A stretch of DNA of 8,353 bases. Origin: an uncultured Clostridia bacterium. GTDB taxonomy: Bacteria; Bacillota; Clostridia; Christensenellales; UBA1242. The notes beneath the pieces were generated by a model. The model was not told where the DNA came from. It did not search any database and was given only the letters and a program-made list of their open reading frames with translations. Both the position numbers and the translations under genes were made by a program. Position 1 is the first letter of the stretch, and each line of letters opens with the position of its first letter. Where the stretch lies: positions 1 to 8,353 of the forward strand of contig CALVZT010000032.1 in the NCBI GenBank assembly GCA_944372595.1. Reading direction: 5' to 3'. This document shows, piece after piece, positions 6,087 to 8,353 of this stretch.

Positions 6087-7637
6087 TTATTTATAATCGT
6101 CTGTCAAATCATTTTCAAACAATACAACATCACAACTAATTTGTTTTATTATTTCTTTGGCTTTTTCAAGATTATCGGCAAAAAATACATTTTCTTTATC
6201 CATTCCTCCATCAATTGCCCCTTGATAAAGGGCTTTTTGATTAATTTTGTTAACGATAATTAAATATGAACACTGCTTACCGATATGCTTTGCAAAAAGA
6301 TAATTTTCATTGTATTGTATATCTCCCAACTCTACCATACCAGGCGTTACAACTAAAACTTTCTTACCCATTTTTTTTGCAGTATTAATAGCATATTTGC
6401 TTCCTACTACATTACTATTGTAAGAGTCATCTATAATTAATTTTTCTCCGCTTTTAATACATTCAAGTCTGTTTGGAATTTGTTTAATTTTCTTAATCCC
6501 TCGTATAATTTCGCCATCTGTCATTTTTAAAATTTTTGCACATTTTACCGCGAGCAAAATATTTTCCACATTTTGTTCTCCAATTAAACGAGTTTTTACC
6601 TCATAACACTTATCATTTATTAACAAATCAAATTTCAAATAACACCCTTCATAATGTACATTTTTTGCCATAATATCATTGCCAGTAATATATTTTTCTT
6701 TTTGACATATATCATACATTTTTTTTGTATAATTGTTGTATCCATTAAAAATAACAATTTTTGCACCTTCAGCGAGTTCGTATTTGGTATCTACAATATT
6801 GTCAATTGTTTTAAATGTTTCAAGATGTTGCGGCGATATACCCGTGATAATTCCAATATCCGGTTCCACAATATTTACTAATTCTTTGATATCTCCCACA
6901 TTTCTCGCTCCCATTTCTGCTATAAATATTTCTTGATCTCTCAATTCATTTATAGCAAGACAAATCCCCATAGGAGTATTATAACTGTGTGGCGTTGGTA
7001 AAACTTTGTATTTGATTGATAAAATGTCTGATAAAATAAATTTAACGCTTGTTTTACCATAACTTCCTGTTATACCAATCTTGATTATGTCTATGCTATT
7101 TAATTTTTGTTTAGCTTTTTTTATGTAATTATTAAAAATATGTTTTTCAATAGGATATAGACACCAATTAGCAATAACTAACATAAAAGGCTTTAACAAG
7201 ATTATTATTGCTATAAATGGATACACAATAACAAAATGATTACAATTTAACACATAACAAAGTAAACTAACAACAATTGTATTAACTAATATCCATGCAA
7301 TAATAAGTCTTATAATTCTTTTTGTGTATTTTAAAGGCAATTTACAATTTTCACTCAAAATTATATGGTCAATTAACAAAAAAATTAAATATGCAATTGC
7401 AAAATAATTTATATAGTTAACAGCAATATCATATATTGTAAATAAATATTGAATCAATCCCAAAATTACCATAAAAAGCAAATTTGCAAGTATTGATATT
7501 GTCGCCCTACTAAAAAATCTATTATACAAAACTGATAAATATTTTTTACTTTTGTATCCACTATTTTGCATAAGATGAAGATTAAAATAATCCATTATCG
7601 GTATCATAACACCAAGCAAAATTGCAACTAAATACAC
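6087..7637 (-). CDS. murF: Membrane-anchored MurF-type Mur ligase (UDP-MurNAc-tripeptide--D-Ala-D-Ala ligase)
   Basis: The catalytic part is a MurF-like ligase, which adds D-Ala-D-Ala to UDP-MurNAc-tripeptide using ATP. Numbered from the GTG at 7637 (516 residues), the Mur ligase central domain has the P-loop GITGSYGKTSVK (188-199), EMG (241-243), ISPQHLE (267-273) and a TKYEL lysine (K285). The C-terminal domain has NRLE (389-392), the MurF signature DDSYNSN (403-409) and a GMVELGD motif. Ordinary MurF is about 450 residues with an N-terminal domain that holds the UDP-sugar. Here the first 165 or so residues instead form about five hydrophobic segments (near 1-17, 47-67, 77-94, 111-130 and 135-160). 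Either the enzyme works at the membrane or substrate binding differs. A TTG at 7649 would sit inside the Shine-Dalgarno site, so the GTG, 5 nt after GGAGG, is chosen. Position upstream of ddl supports MurF; a related Mur ligase acting on another substrate is the alternative. Confidence 0.85.
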   Translation of the reverse strand: MYLVAILLGVMIPIMDYFNLHLMQNSGYKSKKYLSVLYNRFFSRATISILANLLFMVILGLIQYLFTIYDIAVNYINYFAIAYLIFLLIDHIILSENCKLPLKYTKRIIRLIIAWILVNTIVVSLLCYVLNCNHFVIVYPFIAIIILLKPFMLVIANWCLYPIEKHIFNNYIKKAKQKLNSIDIIKIGITGSYGKTSVKFILSDILSIKYKVLPTPHSYNTPMGICLAINELRDQEIFIAEMGARNVGDIKELVNIVEPDIGIITGISPQHLETFKTIDNIVDTKYELAEGAKIVIFNGYNNYTKKMYDICQKEKYITGNDIMAKNVHYEGCYLKFDLLINDKCYEVKTRLIGEQNVENILLAVKCAKILKMTDGEIIRGIKKIKQIPNRLECIKSGEKLIIDDSYNSNVVGSKYAINTAKKMGKKVLVVTPGMVELGDIQYNENYLFAKHIGKQCSYLIIVNKINQKALYQGAIDGGMDKENVFFADNLEKAKEIIKQISCDVVLFENDLTDDYK

Positions 7638-7640
7638 ATA

Positions 7641-7647
7641 CACCTCC
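7641..7647 (-). promoter_or_regulatory. Shine-Dalgarno site that sets the murF start
   Basis: Minus strand GGAGGTG, a full match to the anti-Shine-Dalgarno end of 16S rRNA. It lies between the hydrolase stop (7656-7658) and the GTG at 7635-7637, 5 nt from GGAGG to the start. Earlier TTG and GTG codons in the same frame fall within or before the site. Confidence 0.75.
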
Positions 7648-7655
7648 AAAAAATA

Positions 7656-8353
7656 TTAACTGTCAAAAAAATTTTGAATTAATATGCCTATACTTTCAAT
7701 ATGATTTAAATAACAAAAATGTCCCCCATCAAACACATTTAGTTGCGAATTTTTAATTTTCTTATGTAATTTTTTTGCCATATATAAAGGTGTATCTTTG
7801 TCGTACTTACCCCAGATTATTAATGTATTGTTGTTAATCATAGGTAACATTTTATCTTGATAATAATTGACAATATTTACAAACGTTTGTTTCATAGCAC
7901 CACTTAAATTTTTATAATCACTGCTACCAAATTTATCAAGGGCACTCTGCTTTTTAATACCTTTTTTTACTAAAAATTTTGTCCATTTATACTCAAATAT
8001 TTTAACTTTTTTCTTTAAACTTAATCGTGGTTTTAGCCCTGCTGAATCAATAAAAACTATATTATTAAAGAGTTTAGCTAACTCTATTACTATTCGTCCT
8101 CCAAAAGAGTGACAAATAACATTAGGATTAAAAATATCATTATGCAACAAAAATTCCGCAACTAGTGCGGAATATTTCTTTACTGTCCAAGCCTTATTCA
8201 AATTTTGAGGTAAAGACAATGAATATACACAATAATTTTTTAGGTATGGGACAAGCATTGACAAACTTTTTTTATCTCCGCCCCAACCATGTAACAATAT
8301 AACCGGTGGTCCTTTACCATAAACATCATAATCAATTATAACATCTTCATAAA
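7656..8353 (-). CDS. Alpha/beta hydrolase, 5' end outside the window
   Basis: The product has the alpha/beta hydrolase fold; the substrate is unknown. Of the protein, 231 residues are visible. The frame is open to the window edge and starts with an N-terminal strand (DYDVYGKGPPVILLHG) typical of the first few residues of the family, so the true start should lie a few codons beyond position 8353. A TTG at 8295-8297 would remove the first beta strand and is rejected as the start. Counting from the first visible residue, HGWGG (21-25) supplies the oxyanion region, CHSFGG (80-85) the nucleophile S82, WGKYDKD (180-186) the acid, probably D184, and GGHF (209-212) the catalytic H211. The nucleophile elbow has Cys where Gly is usual (CHSFG rather than GHSFG). 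The gene ends 18 nt before murF, so it is probably co-transcribed with the cell wall genes, but a role in wall synthesis is only guilt by association. Confidence 0.88.
   Translation of the reverse strand, partial: YEDVIIDYDVYGKGPPVILLHGWGGDKKSLSMLVPYLKNYCVYSLSLPQNLNKAWTVKKYSALVAEFLLHNDIFNPNVICHSFGGRIVIELAKLFNNIVFIDSAGLKPRLSLKKKVKIFEYKWTKFLVKKGIKKQSALDKFGSSDYKNLSGAMKQTFVNIVNYYQDKMLPMINNNTLIIWGKYDKDTPLYMAKKLHKKIKNSQLNVFDGGHFCYLNHIESIGILIQNFFDS

Noticed and set aside
6654..6936. Overlapping plus-strand open frames opposite murF
   Set aside because: They are antisense to the conserved Mur ligase core and are low-complexity translations of AT-rich sequence.

Overview
The window is strongly AT-rich bacterial DNA using the standard code (Trp is TGG; stops are TAA or TAG). 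Spacing and Shine-Dalgarno sites (GGAGG, AGGAG, GAGG) look like a low-GC member of the Bacillota. The ParE-like C-terminus, the short MurG with a HESD motif and the Ddl type point to a clostridial or related, probably uncultured host-associated lineage; this placement is inference. No insertion sequence, phage gene, CRISPR array, tRNA or rRNA was seen.

Layout. (1) Positions 1-2117, minus strand: a complete type IIA topoisomerase ATPase subunit, closest to ParE, followed after 3 nt by the start of a second gene (TTG start, 57 codons visible) that leaves the window and may be the partner A subunit. (2) Positions 2118-2360: a divergent intergenic region with candidate promoters on both strands and a perfect 16-bp palindrome matching the ArgR operator consensus. 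(3) Positions 2361-5032, plus strand: murG with a strong terminator, then an exported protein of unknown function with propeller-like features, then a 102-residue DNA-binding protein that looks like the N-terminal third of a YafY/WYL-type regulator. The regulator has its own near-consensus promoter carrying an inverted repeat between the -35 and -10 boxes. (4) Positions 5029-8353, minus strand: a tight operon of an alpha/beta hydrolase (5' end outside the window), a membrane-anchored MurF-type ligase and D-Ala-D-Ala ligase. It meets the regulator tail to tail with a 4-nt overlap.

Together, Ddl makes D-Ala-D-Ala, MurF joins it to the UDP-MurNAc-tripeptide, and MurG adds GlcNAc to lipid I to make lipid II, so three peptidoglycan precursor steps lie close together though on opposite strands. 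The most unusual item is the MurF-type protein: the usual N-terminal substrate-binding domain is replaced by about five predicted transmembrane segments. Most of the window is ordinary housekeeping DNA, and no clear new multi-gene system is visible. The items worth checking are the MurF architecture, the truncated regulator with its operator, the ArgR-like site and the N-terminus of the gene after parE.
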